A DNA stretch of 64,000 bases from contig JAGBVI010000001.1 in NCBI GenBank assembly GCA_017630395.1, forward strand, positions 124,001-188,000, written 5' to 3'. Each line of letters starts with the position of its first letter. The first letter of the stretch is position 1. A model generated the notes under the pieces. The model was not told the origin of the DNA. It made no database searches and saw only the letters and a list, made by a program, of their open reading frames with translations. Below are positions 7,951 through 16,655 of this stretch, piece by piece. The stretch is from Paludibacteraceae bacterium. Lineage in GTDB: Bacteria > Bacteroidota > Bacteroidia > Bacteroidales > Paludibacteraceae. The position numbers and the translations under genes were made by a program.

Positions 7951-8763
7951 ATGGAATATAAATTAACTCACGAAATGTGTCTCTTGTGTGGTGATATTCA
8001 TGGTTGCCTTAGAGATGAAGAGGAGCACAAAGGATTTTTTGACAGTGTTGACAAGTGTGGTGGTTTTGAGAATACAGACATCATCATTCTTGGTGACATT
8101 GGTGTAGGCTTTTATCATTATGATTACATAAATGATGATTATAAGCCTTATGGTGATGTAAAGTGGTTAAAAGAATTGGATAAATGGGCAAAGGATAATA
8201 ACAATGATGTATGGGTATTCAGAGGTAATCACGATGACCCTTCCAAATACACGGAAGATAGTAAGTTATGGGATTGGTTAGATAATGTTCATTGTTTGAG
8301 AGATGGCGATACTGTTGTTAGTCATAATGGTAAGCGTTATCTCGTAATCCCTGGTTCTATCTCCATTGACAGAAGTGGCAGACATCGGGTTCTAGGCTTC
8401 ACCTATTGGGATGACGAATACATAAAGTATGACCTTTACGAACAGATGGAAGCACAGAACTTTGACGGTGTATTTGCCCATAGTGGGCCTACACCTCCTG
8501 AATGTATGAAGTCACACTTTGTAGAGAACTGGGCAATCCGTGAGAAAGAGGGTGACTTCTGGCAACCTAACAAGAAATTCCCAAAGGGGTTGAAAGAGAC
8601 TATTGAGGAAGAACGAGAGAACATTGATAAAATAATTACCAAGTTCAAGCCTAAGTATTGGTTCAATGGTCACTATCATGAGGATGCACACTTTGAGCGT
8701 AACGGTTGTGAAGTGTTTGCATTGAGTATTAGCAAATTCTTGGAGTTAGATAGATACGAATAA
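7951..8763 (+). CDS. Calcineurin-like metallophosphoesterase
   Basis: Hydrolyses phosphate esters with a di-metal centre. The metal ligands appear in order: GDIHG, GDIG, GNHD, FAHSGP and GHYHEDAH. The 270-aa length is normal. A good ribosome-binding site (AAAGGAGAAATAAA) precedes the ATG, and the TAA overlaps the next ATG (TAATG), coupling it to the EcoRI-like methyltransferase. Candidate substrates are nucleic acid ends, nucleotides or phosphoproteins; nothing in the sequence decides. Confidence 0.85.
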   Translation: MEYKLTHEMCLLCGDIHGCLRDEEEHKGFFDSVDKCGGFENTDIIILGDIGVGFYHYDYINDDYKPYGDVKWLKELDKWAKDNNNDVWVFRGNHDDPSKYTEDSKLWDWLDNVHCLRDGDTVVSHNGKRYLVIPGSISIDRSGRHRVLGFTYWDDEYIKYDLYEQMEAQNFDGVFAHSGPTPPECMKSHFVENWAIREKEGDFWQPNKKFPKGLKETIEEERENIDKIITKFKPKYWFNGHYHEDAHFERNGCEVFALSISKFLELDRYE

Positions 8764-9728
8764 TGGGAACTAGAAAAACATTAAATGATGCCAAAAGAAG
8801 AAAGGCAGATGAATTTTATACTTCGTATGAAGATATTGAAAAAGAAATGAAGTATTATACTCATTTTTTCAAGGATAAAACTGTATATTGTAACTGTGAC
8901 AATCACGAATCTAATTTCAGAAAATACTTCTTTGATAATTTTGATAAGTTAGGGTTGAAGCGTCTTATCTGTACTTCTTACCCTTATGGTACATTAGAGG
9001 ACATCAATAAAGATGAAATGCAACTAACTGTAATGAACGGTAATGGAGATTTCAGAAGTGAAGAATGTATTGAGTTTTTGAAGCAATGTGATATAGTTGT
9101 TACCAATCCTCCATTCTCTTTATTCAGACAACATTTGAAGTTGATTATGGAACATGGTAAGAAGTTCATTACTCTTGGAACGAATAAAGGAGTGGTGACA
9201 AAGGAAGTGTTTCCATATTTCAAGAGAAATGAGGTGAGACTTGGTGTTTCAATACATAGTGGCGACAGGGAGTTTAGAGTTCCTGATGATTATCCTTTAA
9301 GTGAAAAGGCAAGTAGAATAGATGAAAAAGGTGTAAAATACATCAGAGTTGATGGTGTAAGATGGTATACAAACTTTGATATCTCACAAGATAATAAAGG
9401 AATTGAACCTGTATGTCATTATAATGAAAAAGATTATCCTAAGTATGATAACTTGGACGCTATTCATGTGAAAAACAGTAAAGACATCCCTGTTGATTAT
9501 GATGGTCTAATGGGAGTTCCTGTCACTTACATTGATAGACAAAGAGAGGATTTGTTTGAAATTGTAGGAATTTTCAATAGGTTTTCTCAAAGTGATTATG
9601 TGAACGGATTTATCTGTGGTGAAAATGCAGAATACGAAGAAAAAAGTGGCAAAGTTTTGAGAACAAGAGGTCCTGTTCTTAATAGAAAAGCACTTTATAC
9701 AAGAATTCTAATAAAGAGAAAAGTATGA
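8763..9728 (+). CDS. Adenine-specific DNA methyltransferase, M.EcoRI-like
   Basis: The N-terminus (DEFYTSYEDIEKEM, HFFKDKTVYCNCDN) and catalytic NPPFSLF near residue 118 fit the EcoRI-type N6-adenine methyltransferase family. The next segment FITLGTNKGVV and the PDDYPL region are also family-like. Length 321 aa. It is translationally coupled to the phosphatase gene. No partner endonuclease is next to it. Its end (TGA at 9726) is followed by a 63-base gap before nrdG. Confidence 0.85.
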   Translation: MGTRKTLNDAKRRKADEFYTSYEDIEKEMKYYTHFFKDKTVYCNCDNHESNFRKYFFDNFDKLGLKRLICTSYPYGTLEDINKDEMQLTVMNGNGDFRSEECIEFLKQCDIVVTNPPFSLFRQHLKLIMEHGKKFITLGTNKGVVTKEVFPYFKRNEVRLGVSIHSGDREFRVPDDYPLSEKASRIDEKGVKYIRVDGVRWYTNFDISQDNKGIEPVCHYNEKDYPKYDNLDAIHVKNSKDIPVDYDGLMGVPVTYIDRQREDLFEIVGIFNRFSQSDYVNGFICGENAEYEEKSGKVLRTRGPVLNRKALYTRILIKRKV

Positions 9729-9791
9729 GTAATAGAAGAATAAGTTGTTCAAAGAAAATGGAATAAAATTACTAAATGTTTGTGACATAAG

Positions 9792-10553
9792 ATGGATAAA
9801 GAACGAAACGAGAGAGAAGGAACGAATAGTGCAGTTTTTAGCAAAGTAGCGGGAGTAGAAAAGATAAGCATGATTGACATGAGGGGTTATGTCAGTTGTG
9901 TATTATTCTCAAACAAGTGTTCTGGCTATGTTTGCCCATACTGCTACAATATTGATTTGTGGAAAGGGCAACTTCCTGAGTTAGACCCACAAGAGATAAA
10001 GGATTATCTTTTATCTCGTAAGAATCTCATTGATTATGTGGTATTCAGTGGTGGAGAATGCACACTTCATCGTGATTACTTAATTGACAGTGCGAAGTGG
10101 TGTAAGGAGCAAGGGTTCAAGGTCAAAGTAGATACTAATGGTTCTAATCCTAATCTCGTAATACAGATGATTGAGGATGGATTGATTAATTATGTAGCCT
10201 TGGATTACAAATACCCTGACCTTCCTAATGAATACTTGAAGTTCCACAGTAACAGTATGCTTAGATGGAACATGGAACAGTTACTTGAATATATGATTAG
10301 TAATAATGTTCCGTTTGAGACAAGAACTACAATACACCCTGAGATTACCGATGAGGAAAAGGCTAATAAAATTTTAAAAGAATTGGAGAAATGGGGTTAT
10401 AAGGGAACACATTATTTCCAGTTCTTCAACGAATGCCCTGAGACGTTAGGAAATGTAAATCAAAATCCTAGAAGATTTAGAACAGAGGATTTGATAGAAA
10501 CAACGTTTAAGGTAGAGTTTAGAAATCTGAAAGCGAATGAAAAACGAATGTAA
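9792..10553 (+). CDS. nrdG: Anaerobic ribonucleotide reductase activase (radical SAM)
   Basis: Generates the glycyl radical on NrdD using AdoMet and a 4Fe-4S cluster. The cluster motif is C-SGYV-C-PY-C (near residues 38-46), that is CX4CX2C, one residue longer than the standard CX3CX2C. Downstream features are normal for the family: VVFSGGECTLH (the GGE motif), KVDTNGSNP and YVALDYKYP. The 253-aa protein is longer than classic NrdG (about 155 aa) and resembles the longer activases. It overlaps the next methyltransferase gene. Here its client should be the separate glycyl-radical protein at 3720 or its complex with NrdD. Confidence 0.88.
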   Translation: MDKERNEREGTNSAVFSKVAGVEKISMIDMRGYVSCVLFSNKCSGYVCPYCYNIDLWKGQLPELDPQEIKDYLLSRKNLIDYVVFSGGECTLHRDYLIDSAKWCKEQGFKVKVDTNGSNPNLVIQMIEDGLINYVALDYKYPDLPNEYLKFHSNSMLRWNMEQLLEYMISNNVPFETRTTIHPEITDEEKANKILKELEKWGYKGTHYFQFFNECPETLGNVNQNPRRFRTEDLIETTFKVEFRNLKANEKRM

Positions 10554-11451
10554 AAACGTGTTATTGTTAGGAGATGCAACAGAACGAATGAAAAGTATAC
10601 CTGATAATTCCGTAGACTGTTGTATTACAGACCCACCGTACAATTACGAATTTATTGGTAAAAATTGGGATGAAAACGAAATTGAACGAAGATGTAAAAA
10701 GGTTGAAAATAGTTCAACCTTAGTAAAAAACATACCTTACGGAAGTGCATTGGCAGGAGGTAAGCGTGATGCTAAGTGGTACAAACGAAACGCTGATAAT
10801 ATTCTTGCATATAGAAATTGGATTCAAGAATGGGCAAAAGAACTATTTAGAATTCTAAAACCAGGCGCATATGTATTTGTATTTAACAGCAGTAGAACAA
10901 TTGCCCACGTACAAATTGCTCTGGAAAGCGTTGGTTTCTATGCCAGAGACATTATAGTATGGAGGAGGAATTCAGGCATTCCAAAGGGACTGAATATATC
11001 CAAGAAAATGGAGAAAATGGGAGATATGGATTTTGGATATTGGAAAGGGTGGCATAGTTGTTTGAGAAATGAATGGGAAGGTATATCTCTTGTTCAAAAA
11101 CCATTAGAAGACAATTACTTAACTACGCTTAAAAAATTTTCAGTAGGATTGCTTAATACTCGTATTAATTCAGAATCTTTTCAGTCAAATATAATAGAAA
11201 ACATTGGTAGAGATAAAATTGATGACTATAATTCTCACCCTACGGTGAAGCCTTTATCTTTGATTAGATGTTTGTTACGACTTGTAGTAGTTCGTGATAT
11301 CAATTTCACAGTAATTGACCCATTTATAGGAAGCGGAACAACTGCTATTGCCGCTTTGTGTGAGGGTGTGAATTTCATAGGGATTGATAAATCCGAAAAG
11401 TATCTAGGTATCGCATCGAGAAGAATTAACGAATATGAAAAACGAATGTGA
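10537..11451 (+). CDS. DNA methyltransferase (DPPYNYE type)
   Basis: A beta-class amino-methyltransferase of 304 aa. Catalytic DPPYNYEF is near residue 32 and AdoMet-binding DPFIGSGTTA near residue 267, followed by NFIGIDKSEKY. RILKPGAYVFVF is the conserved strand after motif IV. Its start MKNEC is repeated at the next methyltransferase start (11435), and both starts lie inside the 3' end of the preceding gene (ATGAAAAACGAATG), a sign of tandem duplication. Target unknown. Confidence 0.9.
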   Translation: MKNECKNVLLLGDATERMKSIPDNSVDCCITDPPYNYEFIGKNWDENEIERRCKKVENSSTLVKNIPYGSALAGGKRDAKWYKRNADNILAYRNWIQEWAKELFRILKPGAYVFVFNSSRTIAHVQIALESVGFYARDIIVWRRNSGIPKGLNISKKMEKMGDMDFGYWKGWHSCLRNEWEGISLVQKPLEDNYLTTLKKFSVGLLNTRINSESFQSNIIENIGRDKIDDYNSHPTVKPLSLIRCLLRLVVVRDINFTVIDPFIGSGTTAIAALCEGVNFIGIDKSEKYLGIASRRINEYEKRM

Positions 11452-12308
11452 TAAAGTAATTCAAGGGGATTGTATAGAGGTTATGCAATCCCTACCTACT
11501 GCTGATTTGATTATTTGTGACCCACCTTATTTCAAGGTTGTGGCAGAAAAGTGGGACTATCAATGGAGAACTGATGAAGATTATCTTGAATGGAGTAAGC
11601 AATACTTAACAGAGTGTTACAAAAAGTTACGAATAGGTGGCACAATGTATTTGTTTGGTTATTTCCGAATGTTAGGTAAGTTGTTGCCATTATTGGAAGA
11701 GATAGGGTTTTCATTGAGACAACAGATTATAATCAATAAAGGCAGTAGCAGGAAGAGCAACGAAGAATTATAAGATGTTTCCTAACTGTACTGAATCTGT
11801 TCTGATGCTCATAAAGGATAATACATTATTCTCAAAAAAGTTTCTCAAAGAAAGACAGAAAGAATTAGGACTTACTTCAAAGGAAATCAATGAAGCATTA
11901 GGAGTGAAAAGTAATGGTGGTGGAATGTGGAGTATCTATACAGGCAACAATGTATGTAAGCAATTCCCTACCAATGAATTATGGGATAAGTTACAGAAGG
12001 TATTGAAATTTGAACTACCTTATGAAAAGATTGCTCAAACTTATAATCCTATTATGGGACTTACAGATGTATGGGATGACATTGATTTTTATAAAGAGAA
12101 GCGTTATCATCCTACACAAAAGCCAAAAGAACTAATAAAGAGATTGGTTGAAGTTTCTAGCAACAAAGGTGATGTTGTAATTGACCCATTTGGAGGAAGT
12201 GGTAATACCGCATTGGTTTGTGAAGAACTTGAAAGAGATTATTATCTGATTGAACTTGAAAGAGATTATTATAAGAAAATAACAGAAAGAATTGAAAATG
12301 AGCGATAA
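11435..12308 (+). CDS. DNA methyltransferase in two frames (+1 shift near 11737, or split gene)
   Basis: The first frame (11435-11773) has the catalytic DPPYFKVV and ends at TAA after an unlikely tail (GSSRKSNEEL). The second frame (ATG 11775-12308) has HPTQKP and the AdoMet motif DPFGGSGNTA. Moving one base forward at AAATAAAGGC gives KAVAGRATKNYKMFPNCTES, which is typical methyltransferase text, so the parts belong together as about 290 aa. Explanations are a recent frameshift mutation, programmed +1 shifting, or assembly of two separately translated halves, which some methyltransferases tolerate. Residues after TSKEINEALGV resemble an insert common in phage relatives. Confidence 0.75.
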
Positions 12309-12963
12309 AGAAGTAAGTGGGTATTCATTATATTCTGTTCAACAGAAGGAACGAACAGTTGAAAATCAACTTCCTGATTTTTATCCACCCCTTCCTGATA
12401 AGAAGTATGAAGTGATTTATGCCGACCCTCCTTGGGATTATGGTGGCAAAACTCAGTTTGACAAATCATGTATCAAAGGTGAGAACAAAGATTGGGAGAA
12501 GAACATTTTTCTATCTGCTGCTAATTTCAAATATCCTACTGTAAAGACAAAGATTTTGAAGACGATGCCTATACAAGACATTTGTGCTGACAACTGTTTG
12601 TTATTCATGTGGGTAACAAGTCCTCATTTAGCACAAGGTATTGAACTAGGACAGTCATGGGGATTTGAATATAGAACTGTGGTATTTGTTTGGGATAAGA
12701 TGGTTCATAATCCTGGTCAATACACACTGTCAAACTGTGAGTTATGTTTGTTGTTCAAGAAAGGTAAAATACCAACTCCAAGAGGTGCAAGAAATGTACA
12801 ACAGTTGGTAAGAAGTCCTAGGAGAGAACATAGCAGAAAACCTGATGAAGTTAGAGATAACATTGTGAAGATGTTTCCTACTCAAAAGAAAATTGAACTG
12901 TTTGCGAGAGAAAAGGTAGACGGTTGGGATTTTTGGGGATTAGATGTAATGAAAGAGGGCTGA
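12298..12963 (+). CDS. MT-A70-family adenine methyltransferase
   Basis: The catalytic motif DPPWDYGG near residue 43 is the MT-A70 signature (N6-adenine). LLFMWVTSPHL and the tail PTQKKIELFAREKVDGWDFW are characteristic. The ATG at 12298 overlaps the previous stop; an earlier ATG at 12292 is also possible. Length 221 aa. The final codons and TGA lie in a GAGGGCTGACC arm that is repeated at 13511, where it forms a hairpin with its complement. Confidence 0.9.
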   Translation: MSDKEVSGYSLYSVQQKERTVENQLPDFYPPLPDKKYEVIYADPPWDYGGKTQFDKSCIKGENKDWEKNIFLSAANFKYPTVKTKILKTMPIQDICADNCLLFMWVTSPHLAQGIELGQSWGFEYRTVVFVWDKMVHNPGQYTLSNCELCLLFKKGKIPTPRGARNVQQLVRSPRREHSRKPDEVRDNIVKMFPTQKKIELFAREKVDGWDFWGLDVMKEG

Positions 12964-12966
12964 CCT
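12954..12966 (+). repeat. Direct repeat flanking tagged gene 12997 (left copy)
   Basis: AGAGGGCTGACCT occurs here at the end of the MT-A70 gene and again at 13511-13523. Similarity extends a few bases upstream (ATGAA versus ATGGA). Confidence 0.8.
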
Positions 12967-12977
12967 AATAATTTATA

Positions 12978-12985
12978 ATAAATAA
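12978..12985 (+). promoter_or_regulatory. T4-like late promoter box ATAAATAA
   Basis: The box ends 11 bases before the ATG at 12997. The following AAGAAACAGTT leader has no strong Shine-Dalgarno sequence. Confidence 0.6.
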
Positions 12986-12996
12986 AAGAAACAGTT

Positions 12997-13458
12997 ATGT
13001 ATAAGTATAAAGTTCAAGTAAAGAAAGTAAGTGGAAGACTCAATGAGAGTGTTCTCCCTAGTAAGAATTTGGTAGTAAAGTCTAAGACAAAGAAGTCTAA
13101 GAGTACCGTTTTAGCAGAGGCTTCTAAGTTCTTCAAGAAGAAGTATGGACTTGTAATTGAGAGTGCTGATGTTGATGTTGAGTCGTTTAATGAAATTATT
13201 GACATTTTTTCAGAACAGTATGAAAATTATTACTACATGGTTGATAAATCCGAAGTTGATGAAACTCTTTGGGCTGAATGTTGGGAAGAAGTAACTTCAA
13301 AGATTGTGGAATTCTTAGATGCTCATCCAAGCGTCATCAAGAAGATGGAAGGTATGGATGATTTTAAAAAGGGTGAGTATGCTGCCAACATTCTTAAAAA
13401 GACCAAACTTGGGGTAAGAATAGAAGAAATGGTTGAGACGTTAGAAAGATTCAGATAA
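12997..13458 (+). CDS. Tagged small acidic protein (shared N-terminal module, unknown cargo)
   Basis: Residues 1-60 are the shared module (MYKYKVQVKKVSGRLNES, then KSKTKKSKSTVLAEASKFF and GLVIESADV). The cargo, residues 61-153, is acidic and helical (EIIDIFSEQYENYYYMV, ETLWAECWEEV) and I do not recognise it. Its size and charge suit a DNA mimic or inhibitor, by analogy with the ArdA member. The gene with its late promoter and terminator is flanked by a 13-base direct repeat, as if inserted at the 3' end of the MT-A70 gene. Confidence 0.8.
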   Translation: MYKYKVQVKKVSGRLNESVLPSKNLVVKSKTKKSKSTVLAEASKFFKKKYGLVIESADVDVESFNEIIDIFSEQYENYYYMVDKSEVDETLWAECWEEVTSKIVEFLDAHPSVIKKMEGMDDFKKGEYAANILKKTKLGVRIEEMVETLERFR

Positions 13459-13468
13459 CTAATCAAAA

Positions 13469-13502
13469 ACCCACTACTCAAAAGGTAGTGGGTGATTTTT
13501 TT
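13469..13502 (+). terminator. Shared cassette terminator, copy 1
   Basis: The stem is ACCCACTAC/GTAGTGGGT with loop TCAAAAG, preceded by AATCAAAA and followed by a T run. The same element follows genes 17670, 20735 and 54825. Confidence 0.9.
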
Positions 13503-13510
13503 GGTATGGA

Positions 13511-13536
13511 AGAGGGCTGACCTTTATTGGTCAGCC
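13511..13536 (+). repeat. Right direct-repeat copy forming a hairpin
   Basis: AGGGCTGACC pairs with GGTCAGCCCT (10 bp, 6-base loop). The left arm repeats 12954-12966. It may be the original hairpin of the MT-A70 gene end. Confidence 0.7.
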
Positions 13537-13559
13537 CTAATACATTTATGGTTAAGTTA

Positions 13560-14036
13560 TTAGTCAACAAAGCGTTCACCTAGTTTGCCCATGAACTCAA
13601 TATAAGTTTCATAAGGCATACCAATCATTCCCGCTAATGTGTAAGGGCCGTCTGCTCTGAGAAGAGAAGCGAGAACTCGTTTTTCTTCAGGGCATAAGTC
13701 CTCATGCTCTTTCCAAATTTCGTGTTCGATTTCCATCAAAGACTTACCTTCATGAATACATTTCTGATGTTTGTGAAGAGTGCAGTAAAGTGCTTCCATT
13801 GGTGATTTTTTGTGTGTAAGAACCTCATCGTCATCATGTTTGTAGCAAGTTTTCTTATGCTTTTCAAGGATGTGACAAATATATTTCTCAAATTCGTGGT
13901 ATAATTTTTCGTCTTTACCTGCCATAACTTCATCAAGTCTATCATCTACATATTTCCTGATTGTTTTAACAACATCATCAGGCATAGGAGGCATAGGCAA
14001 TAATGGATGTGGTGAATAAGGTGGAGTAGGTATCAT
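13560..14036 (-). CDS. Hypothetical protein with proline-rich N-terminus (158 aa)
   Basis: I do not recognise this protein. The first 20 residues are proline-rich (PTPPYSPHPLLPMPPMP). The rest is charged, helical and rich in His, Lys and Glu, with several Cys-His pairs (ICHILEKHKKTCYKH, LYCTLHKHQKCIH) that could bind metal. It lies downstream of, and in the same direction as, the 14119 gene, so both probably belong to one late transcript. Confidence 0.7.
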   Translation of the reverse strand: MIPTPPYSPHPLLPMPPMPDDVVKTIRKYVDDRLDEVMAGKDEKLYHEFEKYICHILEKHKKTCYKHDDDEVLTHKKSPMEALYCTLHKHQKCIHEGKSLMEIEHEIWKEHEDLCPEEKRVLASLLRADGPYTLAGMIGMPYETYIEFMGKLGERFVD

Positions 14037-14118
14037 AGTTCCTTATTTCCTTTCTATTGGTTATATACAAAAGAGGGAGTGGAGAACTCTAACATTCTCA
14101 CACTCCCTCAGTCATAGG

Positions 14119-14892
14119 TTAGGGTGTAGTAGTTGTAGTAGTGGTTGTCTTGAGAGCGTTGATAATCTCAGCGGTCTGAGCAGCCTGTGAATACTTGAAG
14201 ATTTGACCCTGCAAGTCAGCGATTTGCGTATTCTTCTGGGTGATAATGTCTTCTGTATGGAGGTCACGCATCAACTGTCTCGTAGCACATCCTTCGCTTG
14301 CAATCAACTGTTTGATACCACAGTCTTGCTGTGCGATTTGGAAGCCCAAGTTACTGATACCATTACCTAATGTAGTGAAGCCGTTGTTCATTGCGATGGT
14401 CTGATTGAGAATACCCTTCTCAATACTGCATCCGAGCATGTCTAACTTATTCTGAGTTGCACAGCAACAATCCTTTACAGCAGCTACGATACTTGCTGTT
14501 TCTGTTGAAGACTGGAACTGAATTTGTGTAAGTGCTCCGAGGATAGCAGTCTTAACATCACTAATGTTTCCGCTTACATCAGTTATTGCAACACCAAGTG
14601 CTCGTGCATCATTAGCAAGCTGGTCAAGTATTCTCATACCATTAGCATTGCCACAGTTAATATCTGAATGTATTTGAGCAACAGTATCACGGATAGCGTC
14701 AACCTATGCAGAGTTTAATGTTTGTCCTGCAATGTTAGGGTCGCTTACCCCTGTGTTACCAAATAATCCATTCTGTCTGAAAATGGCAAGCCATATCAAA
14801 TACATGAATGGGTTATTCCAAGCGTTGTTGTAACTGTTAGCATCTCCTGTCGTAGTGACAGGCATCGTCATCATTGGATTACTGAATTCCAT
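14119..14892 (-). CDS. Probable virion-associated coiled-coil protein, one TAG(Gln)
   Basis: With TAG at 14704-14706 read as Gln the frame is continuous for 257 aa. The N-terminus is rich in Asn, Gly and Met (MEFSNPMMTMPVTTTGDANS), then alternating heptads follow with clustered cysteines (DCCCATQNK, GCSIEKG, QDCGIKQ, EGCATRQ) and a poly-Thr tail. This pattern of CCC, a central Gly/Asn stretch and a Cys-Ala-x-Arg segment is seen in uncharacterised gut-phage structural-type proteins. No enzyme motif is present. A long G-poor leader and a GTAAATAG box precede it. Confidence 0.75.
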
Positions 14893-15028
14893 AGTTATTG
14901 TGTCTTTCTATTGTGTTATGTTTGTGTTTGGTAGACTTACTACCATGTGTGTTTGTGTTTCGTGTTTGTTTTGTTTGTTGTTTGTGTTTTAGAGTGACCA
15001 GTTTTCCTAGTTCTCTACTTCTATTTAC
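14893..15028 (-). promoter_or_regulatory. Late box and C/A-rich leader of the 14119 gene
   Basis: On the minus strand GTAAATAG (15021-15028) is followed by a leader of about 125 bases built almost only of A and C (AACACAAACAACAAAC-like). It contains one small hairpin, GGTAG/CTACC. The remaining 120 bases up to 15149 show only an AT-rich promoter region (TATAAT at 15136) for the plus-strand gene. Confidence 0.5.
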
Positions 15029-15149
15029 AAAAATAATCTCAAAAATCTCATTTGGTCGGACTCATTGATTATGAATTAGTTATGACTTTCGTGACGAAAA
15101 TGATGAAAAATTTTTCAAAAAAGTTTCAGAACTAAGTTATAATTAAAAC

Positions 15150-16553
15150 ATGGGAATTGAAAAAGTAAAAAATGATGGACAAGTTTTTACTCCTGACTTT
15201 ATTGTCAAAGAGATGCTCGATAACATAAATTACAATTCTGAGGAAATTGTAAATAAACATATCATTGATAATAGCTGCGGAGACGGCGCATTTTTATGTG
15301 AAATTGTAAGCAGATATGTGAAATTCGCATCATTGACGAAAACAAAAGAAGAAATTTCAGAAGATTTATCTACCTATATTCATGGCATTGATGTTGATGA
15401 CGAAGCAATAGAAATGTGTATTTCTAAACTGAATTCAATAATCAAATCATGTGGATTATCGGATGTAAATTGGGATATTAAAATTGGCGATGCATTGATA
15501 GACAATACATATGATAATATGATGGATTATGTTGTTGGAAATCCACCATATGTAAGAATTCATAATATCAATGAAAACAGAGAAGATGTTAAAAAATTTA
15601 CATTTGCGAACTCTGGAATGACTGATTTGTATCTTGTGTTTTTTGAGATAGGTTTTAAAATGCTCAATAAAAATGGTGTGATGACATACATCACACCTTC
15701 ATCTTGGTTATCAAGTCTTGCAGGAACTGAATTGAGACGATTTATTCAAGAATCTCAAAACATGCTTTCTCTTGTTGATTTGGGACATTACCAAGCATTT
15801 GATGGGGTAACTACATATACAATCATTTCTACATTCTCAAAATCCATAAAATCAAAATCCTTTGATTATTATGAGTTTGATAAGATTACCAAGAAGAGTA
15901 AAATAGTTGAAACATTGACTTACGATGATTGCGTAATTGATGATTGTTTTTATCTAAGTGATAAAAAAACCCTCAAAAATCTTAGACAAATAAAATCGGT
16001 AGGTAAATCTGAAATCAAAGTTAAAAATGGATTTGCTACTTTGTCTGATAAGAGTTTTATAGGCGATTCAATTCCTGAAAGCGAAATAACAATTCCAGTC
16101 CTTAAAGCGTCAACAGGCAAATGGTCAAAATGTTTGTTTCCGTATGATAAAAATGGTAAACCTTTATCCAAGGAAGTAATTTTTTCTAATGATTGTGTAA
16201 AAAAACATTATGAGAATCAAAAGGAAAAAATACTCAAAGGAAAATCTGAATATGATGGTTGGTGGCTTTACGGAAGAACACAAGCACTTAATGATGTTTG
16301 GAAAGATAAGGTTGCAATCAATGTTCTTATAAAGGATATAAAGGACTTGAAAATAGAAGAAGTTAAATCTGGTTCAGGAATTTATAGCGGTCTTTATATT
16401 CTAGGGTGCGAAGTAGATATTGTTAAAAAAACTTTGATGACGCATGATTTCATTAATTATCTTAAAGCATTGAAAAAGTATAAGAGTGGAGGATATTACA
16501 CATTTAGTTCAAAGGACTTAGAGCAATATCTGATATTTTCAACGAAGATGTAA
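15150..16553 (+). CDS. N6-adenine DNA methyltransferase (gamma type, type II/IIG-like)
   Basis: AdoMet-binding IIDNSCGDGAFL near residue 42 precedes catalytic NPPYVRIHN near residue 131. This is the gamma order seen in M.TaqI and Eco57I-type enzymes. The opening GQVFTPDFIVKEML is also typical. The C-terminal 250 residues should be the target-recognition domain (ending in YKSGGYYTFSSKDLEQ). Length 467 aa. The following gene has nuclease features, so the two may form a restriction-modification pair. Confidence 0.88.
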   Translation: MGIEKVKNDGQVFTPDFIVKEMLDNINYNSEEIVNKHIIDNSCGDGAFLCEIVSRYVKFASLTKTKEEISEDLSTYIHGIDVDDEAIEMCISKLNSIIKSCGLSDVNWDIKIGDALIDNTYDNMMDYVVGNPPYVRIHNINENREDVKKFTFANSGMTDLYLVFFEIGFKMLNKNGVMTYITPSSWLSSLAGTELRRFIQESQNMLSLVDLGHYQAFDGVTTYTIISTFSKSIKSKSFDYYEFDKITKKSKIVETLTYDDCVIDDCFYLSDKKTLKNLRQIKSVGKSEIKVKNGFATLSDKSFIGDSIPESEITIPVLKASTGKWSKCLFPYDKNGKPLSKEVIFSNDCVKKHYENQKEKILKGKSEYDGWWLYGRTQALNDVWKDKVAINVLIKDIKDLKIEEVKSGSGIYSGLYILGCEVDIVKKTLMTHDFINYLKALKKYKSGGYYTFSSKDLEQYLIFSTKM

Positions 16554-16655
16554 TTTTTAAAAAGAACATCGTTATAATAGTTTTTGTCAAATGTGGAACT
16601 AATCGTTACATCTGCATTGGCAAAAATTACATTAGAATATAACATAGAAGAAAAC

